NCBI GenBank assembly: GCA_018907035.1
Contig: JACCIC010000301.1
Span: forward strand, 186,001-250,000
From: Sycobia sp. Sy_11
Taxonomy: Eukaryota; Arthropoda; Insecta; Hymenoptera; Epichrysomallidae
DNA length: 64,000 nt
Direction: 5' to 3'
The notes beneath the pieces were generated by a model, which saw only the letters and a list, made by a program, of their open reading frames with translations, was not told where the DNA came from and ran no database searches. The translations under genes and the position numbers were made by a program. Shown piece after piece: positions 43,553-53,999 of the stretch. How positions within the stretch are numbered: position 1 is the stretch's first letter; every line of letters begins with the position of its first letter.

Positions 43553-44610
43553 ATAATTATTTTATTCTATATTATTTTATATTCTATTATTTTAAATTAA
43601 TAATGATTTATTAATTTAGAATAACAGAAAAGAAATAGTGCTAATGCTAAGCGTAAAGATAAAGGAGTGAGGTTCTACTTCAATCAGCAGTAGTTGGAGC
43701 AGTAACAGTAGCAATGGCAAATAAGGTGTTTCAATAATTTGATAATAATAATAAGAAAAATGAATGCCCTAGAGTAAAGAACGGTGGTGTTACATTTATG
43801 AACTATCAATTCTTAAATAGTCATTAAGTTGGTGAAGTATATACATTTAGAAATTTGTATAATTTGTTCAAATGAAATTTCTTTTATTTAGGTAACGAAC
43901 AAAGATTTAAGTTGACAGTACTAGGCAATGAAGCTAATGTTGATAATTATATAACAGATTATTAAATATGCTATTTAGTAACTTACTTTACAAAAGGGAT
44001 AATATGCAGGACATATTTGGAATTAAAGAGATATGTCAATACAATGAAGAAAAATAGAGGAAGAAGGAAGAATATTTACTACAATAAACCTGTTCGAAGG
44101 CGAGAGGAAGATTACCAAGAAGTAGCAACAGGATGTTATTATTTATTTTTATTATACTTTCATAAGCTTATTCAAGAGGCAAGGTTAGAAACTCATTTAC
44201 TAGATTATGTTAATGTATATCACACTGGAAGGTATTCATCATTTTTATAGCTAGGCGTATGAAACTATAAATTTGTTATATTGATGTTTTTGTGTAAACA
44301 CAAACGTAATTTTTTTGTCTTTGTAATTCTACATTTTGTATTATTCTTCGATAATCATATATTATTTGGCAAAAGCTTGATTAACTAAATCAAAATAAAA
44401 AAAATGAATCATGTTTTAATTAATCTCAGCACTATACATTAAGTTGTAAATCACATATTATAATTTCGTGTCCGTTAATCTAAAACTGCCAAGACAGGTC
44501 GATTTTAAAAATTTAAGTAATGTCAAACAAAAAGGAGAACTGGAATTTATGTGGTACGTGACGACTAATGAACTGAAGAGGAGAAAAGGCATTACAGAAT
44601 ATTTGTAGAA
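43553..44610. other. Unassigned AT-rich DNA with one orphan ORF
   Basis: No element ends recognised apart from flanking ones. See the ORF at 44017. Confidence 0.4.
44017..44250 (+). CDS. Orphan ORF of unknown function
   Basis: A 77-codon frame, basic N-terminus (TMKKNRGRRKNIYYNKPVRR) and hydrophobic centre (ATGCYYLFLLYFHKLIQEA). In-frame upstream sequence (FKLTVLGNEANVDNYITD, then a stop) and a pyrimidine-AG string before 43893 could be an exon edge, but nothing ties the parts together. I do not recognise the family. It may be a chance frame or a relic of an unidentified element. Confidence 0.2.
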   Translation: MELKRYVNTMKKNRGRRKNIYYNKPVRRREEDYQEVATGCYYLFLLYFHKLIQEARLETHLLDYVNVYHTGRYSSFL

Positions 44611-44613
44611 ATA

Positions 44614-45400
44614 ATGCAAGAAAACCACGTTCAAGAGGCAAAGGAACAAAATTCCAAGACAAGCGATGACATTGAAGCTCTCCGAAATCGGATGATCTTT
44701 TTCGAGTTACGACGACTCTTTGGGGAGGACGTCGCTGAATGGAACGAGTTAAATAACCAGGTTCCCCCGGATATCTCAGAGAAATTGGAGGTCCTGAGGT
44801 CTGTGAGACCAGAAACAGCAGCTGAAGGAAAGCCAAAAAAAAATCAGCTATTATCAAATCTGTGGGTCCCTAGAAGACCGTTATCCAGCAGAACTCACAA
44901 CCATAAGCTGTTATAACAACACCTTCATGGGGGTTTCCTTTTAATACCCCATTCGGAAGATAATATAGGCCAATAACAATCACTACCAGCCCACAGTACT
45001 AACATATTCGTTATGGAGAAAATATCGGTAACCATGGTGAACTATTGTTACAGCATACGAGGACCATGGGACGACCAGCATAACTTACTCACACAGCAGT
45101 ATGCGGTCACCATGCAATAGCTGAAGCAAGGTTTGATTCATGTTATAGCTCCCAACAACAGTAGGTCAACCGAATAGTCTGCACCGCCACATACGCCAAA
45201 CATGATTCCGGGTTCACAAACAAGATCACAGACAAGATCGTTTGCTAGTACTTATTTCGAAGAGACATGAGTCGGCCGGTTATTGCGTCAGTGGAATATA
45301 AAGTTTTTCAGAACACCTCCAGAAGTCCTTGAAGAATTACTAGAAACATCAGGAGAAATTTGTGAGAGTCTAGACATCCCCGCATATGAATAATTTTGAT
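44614..45400 (+). pseudogene. gag: SAP-type Gypsy gag remnant
   Basis: The plus strand reads TSDDIEALRNRMIFFELRRL, FGEDVAEWNELNNQVPPDIS and, downstream in broken frames, LRQWNIKFFRTPPEVLEELL. It is homologous to the gag fragments at 22.0 kb (minus) and 0.6 kb (plus). The W-x-IKFF-x-T string resembles the W-x-L-x-F-S-G entry to Gypsy capsid. Frames after 44916 contain stops. Confidence 0.6.
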
Positions 45401-45639
45401 ACTGGGAATGCTACGTAGAGTCACGTGCACACGAGGAAGGCCAACATCCGACATCCGGATCCTGATAGCCAGCGCCGCCAGTCACTTGGTACGCGTCCTA
45501 AAAAATTTGGTTACGCGGACTAATAATAATGTCCTAGCGACAGTAAACGAAGTCACCACGTTAGAGTGAGAAGAGAAACAGCAAATAAATCAGCTATTAG
45601 ATTAGCTGATTCCCGAACTTAACAGGTAACATCAATTGG

Positions 45640-46290
45640 AATAGATGCCTCAAATTCTTCTACTCAAATTTTATCATATATTTCAATTTAATGTTATCGA
45701 AATATAAAAATTACTAAATGTGCTATTTTTTTAAACAAATTATCGACTATTATTAAAATTTTATCAAATCCTTCAATTACTATTAGCGAAATACAACAAC
45801 TATTAATTATGCAAGTTTTCTGAACCGAATTATCGAATTTTACAAACTCAAATTCTTATACTCAAATTTTAACAACTATTTCAATTTAATATTATCGAAA
45901 CTTAAATATTACTATATGTGCAATTTTTTGAAAATGAATTATCGACTTTTATTCAAATTTTACCAAATTTGTCGATTTACTATTATCGAAAGATAAAAAT
46001 TACTCAATTTGCAACTTTTCCTGACCGAATTATAGCATTTTAAAAAGACAAATTCTTATACTCATATTTTACCGAATCTTTCGGTTTACTATTATCGAAA
46101 CATAATAATTACTAAATGTGCGATTATTTTTAAGCAAATTCTCGACTTTTATTCAATTTTAACAAATCTTTCGAACTACTATTATCGAAATATAATAACT
46201 ATTAATTGTGCAAATTTTCCTAATCGAATGATAGAATTTTAAAAATCCAAATTTTTATAATCATATTTTGCCAAATTATTCGGTTTACTA
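45640..46290. repeat. AT-rich satellite, block 1
   Basis: The string TTATCGA (or a one-base variant) recurs at about 45694, 45783, 45892, 45983, 46092 and 46182, that is at steps of 89, 109, 91, 109 and 90 bp. Two alternating monomers (about 90 and 109 bp) therefore make a dimer of about 200 bp. Shared text: CAAATTTTACCAAAT, GATTTACTATTATCGAAA, AAAAATTACTAAATGTGC. Confidence 0.85.
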
Positions 46291-46390
46291 TTGTTCAGTT
46301 AACTACTATGCACAAAGAAAATTAGGAAGCAGTAGAAAATAAAGGAATCTAATACAATATGCACCCAATCCCGCACTGCAAAAAACTCTC

Positions 46391-46621
46391 TTATACCTGT
46401 GTACCATATAGGCCACATAACTGAATACGGAGACGGGCGGACATCCCAGTTAGGAAAAACCCATCTGCTTGGCGATAGATGTTTACCGTGTTGGTATAAT
46501 GGTGGAAAATCCCTTGCGGAGAATTTAGTACTTCATAAACGGATAATAATAAAATAACAATATAATCTTTTCTCCGTAAATCCGACATCTTCCTACCTTG
46601 AGTTCTATATTTTGAACTCAA
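46391..46621 (-). other. Unrecognised ORF at the 3' side of the BEL element
   Basis: A 76-codon frame with a hydrophobic segment DYIVILLLSVYEVL after a basic start (SDLRRKD), so it could be a signal peptide or membrane start. Its position downstream of BEL pol would suit a third ORF, but no family could be assigned. Confidence 0.25.
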
Positions 46622-46738
46622 TTTGTAATTTTACTTCCTTTCGCTTCACTTCAAGAACACGGATTAAATTTTTAATACAAACTTATTACTATTACAATAT
46701 AATGAGTGACGAAAAATATTACAAAACATAGATAAATA

Positions 46739-47280
46739 CTAATACAGAATTTTTTTTAGATCAAGTACAGTTATAATAATCGGGTTTTTTAATAGAATAG
46801 TTACATCATTAATTTTAATTTTAAAATTATTTTCGGTTGTTCTTTCAGACATTTTCTCAAATACATTCTTAAATTCCTTTGCAATCTCAACGTCTAACTC
46901 TAAGAGATAAATACGCTGTATTGGACGTTTCAATATACCCGATTTGGTTTTTACAACAGCAACACGTACTTTTCCGTCTCGACCGGTATACAATTTTTCA
47001 ACGCGTGCTAATGACAGTTTATACGTCTTTGATTGTCGTCCCCTAATAGAACTGCATCTCCAATATTAATTTTATGATTTTCGTTTACATTAGATCTCAA
47101 TACTAGCTGACTCAGATACTCCTTTCGGAATCTGTTTCTCAAATGAGACATAATTTCTTGTTTATGTTTAAATCTCGAATTTAAATCCATATCCCCGAGC
47201 TGATCTAATTCGGGAACTTCACTTTCTCTGATATCTTGTAAAAAACGTCGCCGGTGTAAGGGGTGTAATATCACTCCCAT
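46739..47280 (-). pseudogene. pol: BEL/Pao integrase C-terminal (DUF5641-type) region
   Basis: The minus strand reads SHLRNRFRKEYLSQLVLRSN, INIGDAVLLGDDNQRR and, in a second frame, MYTGRDGKVRVAVVKTKSGI and LKRPIQRIYLLEL. GD-x-VLL...R and GRDGKVR...KT...RP.Q.I.LLE are hallmarks of the C-terminal domain of BEL/Pao pol. One frameshift lies near 47000. Confidence 0.85.
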
Positions 47281-47756
47281 CTTGAGTTATAATAGTGAGA
47301 GATCGTGAACTTAGAACAATCTCGTAATCAGAAAGTACTGTATACATTTCCTCATAAGTTAAGCATGCTTTACCTAGAGTTTTTCGTGTTTTTTAGTAAT
47401 CCAATTAGTCTCTCCCACCACCATCCCCACCACGACGCTGGGGAAGGGAGGGTTAAATCTCCAATATATTCGTTTAGTAAAACTATAATGAGCGATAGCG
47501 TCCTAGTTTAATTTCTTAAAGGCATTATCCGCCCCGACAAAATTTAAGCCATTAGCACTATAAATTACTACAGGCCTACCGCGTCGTCCAATAAAACGAC
47601 GGAGGCTGCTTAAAAATTCTGGTGCTGACAACGTGCTCACAAGCTCTAAATGCACTGCTCGATGAACGGCACAGGTATACAGGCAGATCTACGCCTTCTG
47701 CTGCGCTTTTAGAAATACTGGACCAGCCAGATCTACACCCGTTATGGAAAATACCA

Positions 47757-48227
47757 CTATATCTTGAACGCGATGGGCAGAGAGAGGGGTGGATCTACCT
47801 GTATCGATGTTAGATTCAATCTTTGACATTTTACGCATTTATTTATAATTGATCGAACCGTGTTACGCATATTAAAAATCCAATATTTCTCCCCCAATCG
47901 GGACATAACAGTCTGCAAACTAGTGTGACATAAATTTTCATGCGTTTCTCGGATTAGTAATTCTATAACCTTATGTTGTCTGTCTAATACAATTGGGCAA
48001 AGAAATAAAAATTCGTCTTTGCGTTCTTGAATACAAGTTTTCAAACGTATTAAACCGTTATCATCCGTATAAACAAGCAAATTTTTCATTTTTGTTTTAT
48101 CATCTGTCAAACACATTTGTCTCTGTAAATATTTCATTAATTTTAATTCAGTATCTTGTACTTCTTTGCAACTAAGGTGTCGATTAAAAATCTCTTTATT
48201 TAATTTAAAATTTTTTAATTTCATCAA
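47757..48227 (-). pseudogene. pol: BEL/Pao integrase zinc-binding domain
   Basis: A 156-codon open stretch on the minus strand includes ELLIRETHENLCHTSLQTVM, SRLGEKYWIFNMRNTVRSII and NKCVKCQRLN, an H-H-C-C zinc-binding domain preceding a retroviral integrase core. The catalytic core expected next (47750-47300) is not readable; this part is scrambled by indels. Confidence 0.85.
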
Positions 48228-48390
48228 AAATCATAATAGTATAAAATCTAAGTAATTTCATATGAAGAGAATTTTGATTTAATATTTTTCATAAAGCTCT
48301 CGTGATTGATCAATACTATCTGTGGAATTTTCCTAACTTGACTATTTTTCTACCGCACATCAATTTCAGATTCAATAGTTTTATTTTAAT

Positions 48391-49101
48391 TCAATTCACT
48401 GCATGTCCCTTTTTAACCACGCTAAAACCGTTGTACTCGTATTCTAGCCCTTTAATAATTTCAAGAGCCTGTCGACTATCTAAAGTGGCTGCCAATAGTT
48501 CAACGCTCGCTATCGATGCTTTATCGGGAGCTATTCTCGTTTTAGCGGACAAAAATTTTATTTGTATCTGACTATTGTTGTCTACACATAAAAAGGTAAC
48601 TGCCACGTAAGCAAGTTTACTCGCATCGCAGAACGTATGAATGCTAAAATTTACGATGCCAAATTTACGCGAAATCTCGATTTCTTTTAAATATAATAGT
48701 TGATTATACCACAATAAAAATTTTGATTTTGTTTTCTCATCGACTGGCTTACCCCAACCTATCTTAATTTCCCATAATCCTTTCAACATTATTTTTGGTA
48801 ATACGCTTACGAGAGCTGCTATTTCAATTGGATCAAATATTTTATGAGCAATTGACAAAATAAATCTTTTTGTAATAATTTGGGTACATTTTAAGGCTAA
48901 TTTTCCGATATTTATCGAAAGGGTGTCCCGTATTTTATTATATACCATACCGGGTACGTTGGTGCATTCGTTTTTTGAGACATCACGTGTAAATTCCCAG
49001 CCCCTTAAATCGAAATTTCCCTCTGCCATTACGTCCGTACTTTGCGCTCTAAAAATTTCTAATTCTTTAATCGTTTTTACGCCCGGTATAGTTATCAACA
49101 T
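48391..49101 (-). pseudogene. pol: BEL/Pao RT end and connection/RNase H-like region
   Basis: A 236-codon open stretch: MAEGNFDLRGWEFT, RDTLSINIGKLALKC, ILSIAHKIFDPIEIAALVSV, LLWYNQLLYLKEIEISRKFG, IHTFCDASKLAYVAVTFLCV and ASVELLAATLDSRQALEI. This is the typical BEL/Pao RT thumb to RNase H-like segment (HTFCDAS with its Asp). The start of the frame, where the YVDD box should stand, reads MLITIPGV, so the catalytic box is lost. Confidence 0.88.
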
Positions 49102-49178
49102 AAAAGGCTTTATTTAATTTTTTCAAAATTTCTGTTCACCATCGCGCGCTTTGACTTTCGCTTGTTTCTCTGACAGTA

Positions 49179-49625
49179 CTACCAAGACGAAATTCTATAA
49201 CGGCTCCATATAAGAAGGGACTGCAAGTAAGTATGTCTAAAAATTTTTAATTGTCCGTCGTAATAACACAAAAAGCGTAAATAATCACGGTCGTTCTCGT
49301 TAACTTCGAATTGAAAGAATGATTTCCGAATATCTGTTACAACAGCGCTTTCACGAAAACGTAAAATCATCGCGGCTATTTGTTCAATTAGGTTCGGTCC
49401 TTTTTTTAAACACGCATTTAGTGAAGGAAACCTCTTTTCATTTGAAGATGCATCAAAAACTGGCCGAATTTTTGCTGTACTCTCTGGTTTCACTACGGCC
49501 CGATGCGGTATGTAATGAACACATAAGTTATTCATTTGAATTACCGGTACTTCCTCTATATAACCCTCGTTCAACCATTCCGTAAAAACATCATTATATG
49601 CGTCGTATATACCATCATTTTTCAA
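49179..49625 (-). pseudogene. pol: BEL/Pao reverse transcriptase, first half
   Basis: The minus strand reads VHYIPHRAVVKPESTAKIRP, VFDASSNEKRFPSLNACLKK, GPNLIEQIAAMILRFRESAV, VTDIRKSFFQFEVNENDRDY and LRFLCYY. These are the landmark BEL/Pao RT motifs, including motif A Asp in VTDIRKSF. Upstream of 49625 no gag or protease is readable. Confidence 0.9.
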
Positions 49626-49802
49626 TCATATACATGTAGTCTCTAAATCGGCATTTATGCCCCGAATAATGAAATAACAATTTCACTATTTCCGCGCGAT
49701 GTATAACCTACAAAGATTGTTACCTCAGCGCAAATGTAGGAGCGTTTAGAGCATGAATCAATTATTGCGCCTGCAACTTTTTCTCGTGATTCCAAATACA
49801 AC

Positions 49803-49935
49803 AAGAATACTAATATTTCGATTTACTATTATCGAAACATAAAAATTACTACATGTGCGATTATTTTTAAGCAAATTGTCGATTTTTATTCAAATTTTAC
49901 GAAATATTTCGAAATACTATTATTAGACTTAAGTT
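49803..49935. repeat. AT-rich satellite, block 2
   Basis: ATTTCGATTTACTATTATCG, AAACATAAAAATTACTACATG and GCAAATTGTCGATTTTTATT match block 1 (45640-46290). About one and a half monomers remain between the BEL remnant and the LTR/PLE nest. Confidence 0.85.
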
Positions 49936-49963
49936 GCTATGCGCATTAGTTGTACGAACAATA

Positions 49964-49978
49964 ATAATATATATTAAT
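49964..49978. repeat. PLE target duplication, left
   Basis: ATAATATATATTAAT, repeated exactly at 52181-52195 on the other side of the PLE. Low complexity lowers certainty. Confidence 0.6.
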
Positions 49979-50230
49979 TAATAAATATTTTTTTATTGGT
50001 CTTACCGTCCAATCAATTCAATCTCAAAATAAAAAATAAAAATAAATAAAAATAAAATAAAAATTAAAAATAAAAATTAAATTAAAAATTAAATTAAAAT
50101 TATAATGACAGTCAGACTGTCCTTGTTTTCATTCACCCCCGTAGACTAATCTGAAAATAAAATATTAGATGAAAAAATTCTTTGTTAGTAAAGTGCAGTC
50201 TCACTGTTCCCAACATCCTTACCTAATTGA

Positions 50231-50284
50231 AGACTTGTCCAACGTTTTGAGTTCGCTACGGCTTCTTATCAGGGACTAAACTAA
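50231..50284 (-). ncRNA. Decayed hammerhead-like motif, left arm
   Basis: Minus strand CTGATAA and AAAACGTT: two core substitutions (G to A in both boxes) relative to the copy at 51828. Probably inactive. Confidence 0.4.
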
Positions 50285-50609
50285 ACCTTATATTCTAATC
50301 TATATATACCCATCCCCAACACCAAATTTAGTAAATTAAATATAAATTTCCCCTCTACAAAAATTATCCAAAACCAATCAATTTAATAAGGAATGATAAA
50401 CACTGTCCAATCTACCAGACTCTAACATTAAATTCACATTATTTCGATTCCTGGAAATGTGAATACTTTCAAGACTCTCCCGTTTATACTTATTATTAAT
50501 ACCATGTCCCAAAATATCCAGATTCACAAAATCAAAAGAATATAAAAAATTTAAACAATGCTCTTTTCAACCGGTAGTAATGTGTGAGCTACGTAAATTA
50601 TATAATTAA

Positions 50610-51420
50610 TAATGAATGAATTTATTAAAGCAATGAATTTGGTTTTTAATAACACAATTTTTCCATTTCGTAATAAATTTTATGAACAAAAGTACGGATG
50701 TCCGATAGGGTAGCCTTTGTCACCGGTCATAGCGAATTGAGCTATGGAAAAGTTGGAAAGTATAGCCTTGTCAAAATTGCTTTTTGAACCAATGATATTT
50801 AAGAGATATGTTGATGATATCTTTACAATTGTTCCGGAAGTTTTTGTGGATGAATTGGTGGATGTTTTTAATTTTGTACATGACAGAAATAAATTTACAA
50901 GGGAGGTTGAGGATAATAGTCAGTTAAGATTTCTGGATTAATGTCATTAGATGTAGTAATAATAAGGTGAAACTTAATTGGTACAGAAAGCCTACTTGGC
51001 CAGGTAGGTTTTTAGATTTTAAATCACACTACCAATTTGGAAACAAAATTGGAGCATTAAAGGGTGTCATTGACAGATCGATAAAATTGTCACATAAAGA
51101 TTTTAGAGAAAATAATTTACAGATAGTAAGAGAAACTTTCATTAATAATGGTTATTCAATTCAATTTATTAATAGATTACTTGTTAGATTAATTGCTGAG
51201 AAATTGTTTGACATTTATAATACCGAAAATAGACATAGTGCAGGAATTGATGTTAACAGAGGAAACATTATTGTCTTACCATATGTTAGGGGATTATCTG
51301 AAAGAATTAAACGAAATGTTCGGAAATATAACATTTAAATTTTCTTTAAAAATTGCAATAATTTGAGTAGATTGATTAAGAATTGCAAAGATAGGGATGA
51401 TTTATGCTAAAAATTAGGAG
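50610..51420 (+). pseudogene. PLE reverse transcriptase, palm to C-terminus
   Basis: The plus strand reads FIKAMNLVFNNTIFPFRNKF, YEQKYGCPIG-stop-PLSPVIAN (motif B), FEPMIFKRYVDDIFTIVPE (catalytic YVDD intact, codons at 50807-50818), KLNWYRKPTWPGRFLDFKSH, and LPYVRGLSERIKR. Breaks visible: stops in motif B and just after it, a frame change near 50941 and a TAA near 51336. The N-terminal third and motif A are absent because of 5' truncation. Confidence 0.88.
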
Positions 51421-51440
51421 TTTTTTACAAGATTAATCGC

Positions 51441-51735
51441 ATGGATTGTTATAAATACTATATTGGACAAACAGGTAGATATTTAAAAAAGAGAATTTAT
51501 GAACATACATATAATTTACGTAGCTCACACATTACTTCCGATTTAAAAGAGCATTGTTTAAAGCTTTTACATTCTTTTGATTTTGTAAATGCGGATATTT
51601 TGGAACATCGTATTAATAATAAGTATAAACGGTAGAGTCTTGAAACTATTCACATTTCTAGGAATCGAAATAATGTGAATTTAATTTTAGAGTCTGGTAG
51701 ATTGGACAGTGTTTATCATTCCTTATTAAATTGAT
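51441..51735 (+). pseudogene. PLE GIY-YIG endonuclease domain
   Basis: The plus strand reads MDCYKYYIGQTGRYLKKRIY, EHTYNLRSSHITSDLKEHCL, FDFVNADILEHRINNKYKR, then a TAG, and continues ESGRLDSVYHSLLN to the natural end. The first Cys of the CxxC motif is Arg (INRMDC). The stop truncates the last third. Domain order RT then GIY-YIG is that of endonuclease-bearing PLEs. Confidence 0.88.
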
Positions 51736-51827
51736 TGGTTTTGGACAATTTGTGTAGAGGGGGCATTTATATTTAATTTACTGAATTTGGTGGTGGGCAT
51801 GGGTATATATAGATTAGTATATAAGGT

Positions 51828-51882
51828 TTAGTTTAGTCCCTGATGAGGAGCCGTAGCGAGCTCGAAACGTTGGACAAGTCTT
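51828..51882 (+). ncRNA. Hammerhead-ribozyme-like motif, PLE right arm
   Basis: CTGATGA at 51840-51846, GAAAC at 51864-51868, predicted cut after T51871. Core and stems II and III are as at 33369-33423. Stem I keeps the inner four pairs and two more beyond the A.A mismatch; the next position is a mismatch, then two pairs. Confidence 0.6.
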
Positions 51883-52180
51883 CAATTAAGTAACGGTGTT
51901 GGGGCAGTCAGACTGCACTTTACTAACAAAGAATTTTTTCAGCTAATATTTTATTTTCAGATTAGTCTCCGGAGGTGAATGTAAACAAGGACAGTCTGAC
52001 TCTCATTATAATTTTAATTTAATTTTTAATTTAATTTTTTATTTAATTTTTATTTTATTTTTATTTATTTTTATTTTTATTTATTATTTTTAGATTGAAT
52101 TGATTGGACTGTTAGACCAATAAAAAAATATTTATTAATTTGTATATAGGGAGTCGACATAAGTACAATTAAATTCTCTT

Positions 52181-53078
52181 ATAATATATATTAATAATAA
52201 TAAATAAGTTTTTGTAGAATAAAGTAAAATCAAGAAAATAAGTTTAAACTGAACTCACCAAATTTCATGCGATATGTCATCATCCTATTTGGGCGAGAAA
52301 AATAACTTTGTAATACCTGTCGAAATAAGGCGTTTGTCTTGCGCAAGTTTATACATTAGAAGCGTATGTTTTTCTGACCAAGGCCATTTAGGTATCGCAA
52401 TGTGCACATTAGCGATGCGCTAGTTTACAATTTTTAATGTTTACAAATAAAATGAATAGTTGGCATAAATGTTACAACAAACGTTTCTAATAAACATTAT
52501 AAAATTATATTAATATTAAGGCCAGAAATAAGAAAAATCAACAAGGTAATGCATGCAACAAAAAAGCATCTCTCTCTCTCGATCGTTCTGTGTTCAACAT
52601 ATAAAATCTCAAAAATAAGTAATATAATTTTTTTCTAATTCAAATTATTACTTCATTTTCTCTCTCCTCTCTTTCTGTTTCCATTTCATCCGGGGAAGTA
52701 ACTGGTCCTCCTACATGGTAGGGCTGTACATGCTCCTTTTAATTGCATGTAAATATGTATATATATTTTTTGATGAGGGAAATAAATCCGTAGGCCGAGG
52801 CGAATGCGGCTCTCCTTTCGAATGAAAAGGAATCCGTATTTAAGTGAAACCCTTGGACTCCGGTTTATCTCACCGAGCGTAGGAAGCACATTAAAATAAA
52901 AATAGGTTCGTTATTTTTCTTATTCAATTGTTTGATAAAGTATTCCCGAGCTAGTGAAGTAAACTACAGGCTCAAAACCAAGCCAAGGTTCGTTGAAATC
53001 ACACGTATATTAAAATATACATGTGTACTTCGAATAAAGGTAATGTGGATGAAAGGGTGAACATGCCCACACATCACA
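52181..53078 (+). repeat. LTR, 5' copy, interrupted by the PLE
   Basis: Aligns with the solo LTR at 62371-63643 from about its base 40 to its end (AATAAATAAGTTTTTGTAGA, GCGATATG, CATTTCATCCGGGGAAGT, TGATGAGGGAAATAAATC, AAGGGTGAACATGCCCA, ending CACA). Compared with the solo copy it lacks two segments of roughly 110-120 bp each, including the TATA element. The lost first bases probably lie left of the PLE (TTGTACGAACAATAATAAT at about 49950). Confidence 0.8.
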
Positions 53079-53094
53079 TTATGCTTAAAATTTT

Positions 53095-53112
53095 TGGGGG
53101 TTCAGCCGGGAT
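53095..53112 (+). promoter_or_regulatory. Primer binding site, tRNA-Pro-like
   Basis: TGGGGGTTCAGCCGGGAT stands 16 bases after the LTR end. It resembles the tRNA-Pro binding sites of gammaretroviruses (recalled), differing at a few positions. It shows that 52181-53078 is a 5' LTR rather than a solo one. Confidence 0.6.
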
Positions 53113-53565
53113 CTTAACACTTTGGCGTTAAGCACTTATAGTGAAAGATAACAAATAATAACAAATAATAAGAACAAAAACAAATAACAAACTAATACTT
53201 AAAAAAAAAAAAAATTTAATGCAAAAAAAGGAATACATAAATTAATAAACGAAATGAGAAATGAGTAATGAAGAAAAGGAAAAGTATTGTAAAAAAAGAA
53301 AAAAATGGGGTTTATTTCAGAAGGCAAGAAGCCTGGAAAAATAAAAAAAAATACGTATAAATAAAATTACCAGAAAAATTTGTAATAAATTATAAAATCC
53401 AATAATATTTAAATAAATAAAAACACCAATTAAAACACCTAGTCTAAAAAGAAAAATTGATTTAAAAAAGGAGAGATAACATAGCTAAAGAATATACAAA
53501 ATAAACAGTAAAATACTTATAAACACAATAATATATAAAAAAAAATTATATATACACATATATAG

Positions 53566-53567
<2 letters not shown>

Positions 53568-53619
<52 letters not shown>
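53568..53619. repeat. (TA)n microsatellite
   Basis: TA dinucleotides, about 50 bp. Confidence 0.95.
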
Positions 53620-53623
<4 letters not shown>

Positions 53624-53870
53624 ATAGATATTCAGCTATTGTAACGAGGTGCTTATTTCAGTTCGTCACGTACTTACTGTCAACTCGTACTCGTCATCTA
53701 CTTACTCTTCCAGGACGGGAACTCGGGCTGATTGATTTAATTAACAATTTTGTTGCTTTTATGCATTAATATATTGATAAATTATGTATTATGCATTAAT
53801 GTCTTGATAAATTTTTTATTAAATTATGTTACATAAGTTCAATTATATTATGTATATGTATCTTCTTCAA

Positions 53871-53878
<8 letters not shown>

Positions 53879-53928
<50 letters not shown>
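53879..53928. repeat. (TA)n microsatellite
   Basis: TA dinucleotides, about 50 bp. Confidence 0.95.
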
Positions 53929-53931
<3 letters not shown>

Positions 53932-53999
53932 AAAATTTTTCCTTTTATTAATTAGAATATTTCGGACAAATAGCTACACCTATTTTCCAAATAGATTTG

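Larger units (their letters stand above)
46380..49650 (-). mobile_element. BEL/Pao LTR retrotransposon remnant
   Basis: Minus strand from 49625 to 46739: RT, a connection/RNase H-like region, integrase zinc-binding domain and the DUF5641-type C-terminal domain, in BEL/Pao order. Gag and protease are missing. Satellite lies at both sides (to 46290 and from 49803), so the element, or what is left of it, sits within a satellite array. Confidence 0.85.
49979..52180 (+). mobile_element. Penelope-like element with inverted flanking 3' end
   Basis: Plus-strand part from about 50610: RT palm to C-terminus, GIY-YIG, 3' UTR, ribozyme-like motif, A/T tail, and the CGACATAAGTAC end. The left part, 49979-50608, is an inverted copy of the segment from about 51508 to 52145, so the element is a foldback with arms of about 630 bp around a 0.9-kb RT loop. 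The plus-strand copy begins inside the RT (5' truncated). Confidence 0.9.
53113..53995 (+). other. A-rich leader-like DNA with two (TA)n tracts
   Basis: Poly-A strings and AACAAATAATAAC-type repeats, with (TA)n at 53568-53619 and 53879-53928. No coding run. The first 450 bp are likely the untranslated leader of the LTR element that starts upstream. Confidence 0.5.

Noticed and set aside
45640..46290. CRISPR-like regular spacing
   Set aside because: The whole unit is repeated with drift, with no unique spacers; it is eukaryotic satellite DNA.
46290..46390. LTR of the BEL/Pao remnant
   Set aside because: GTTAACTACTATGCACAAAG here and AAGTTGCTATGCGCATTAG near 49932 look vaguely alike, but similarity is too weak and short to call a terminal repeat.
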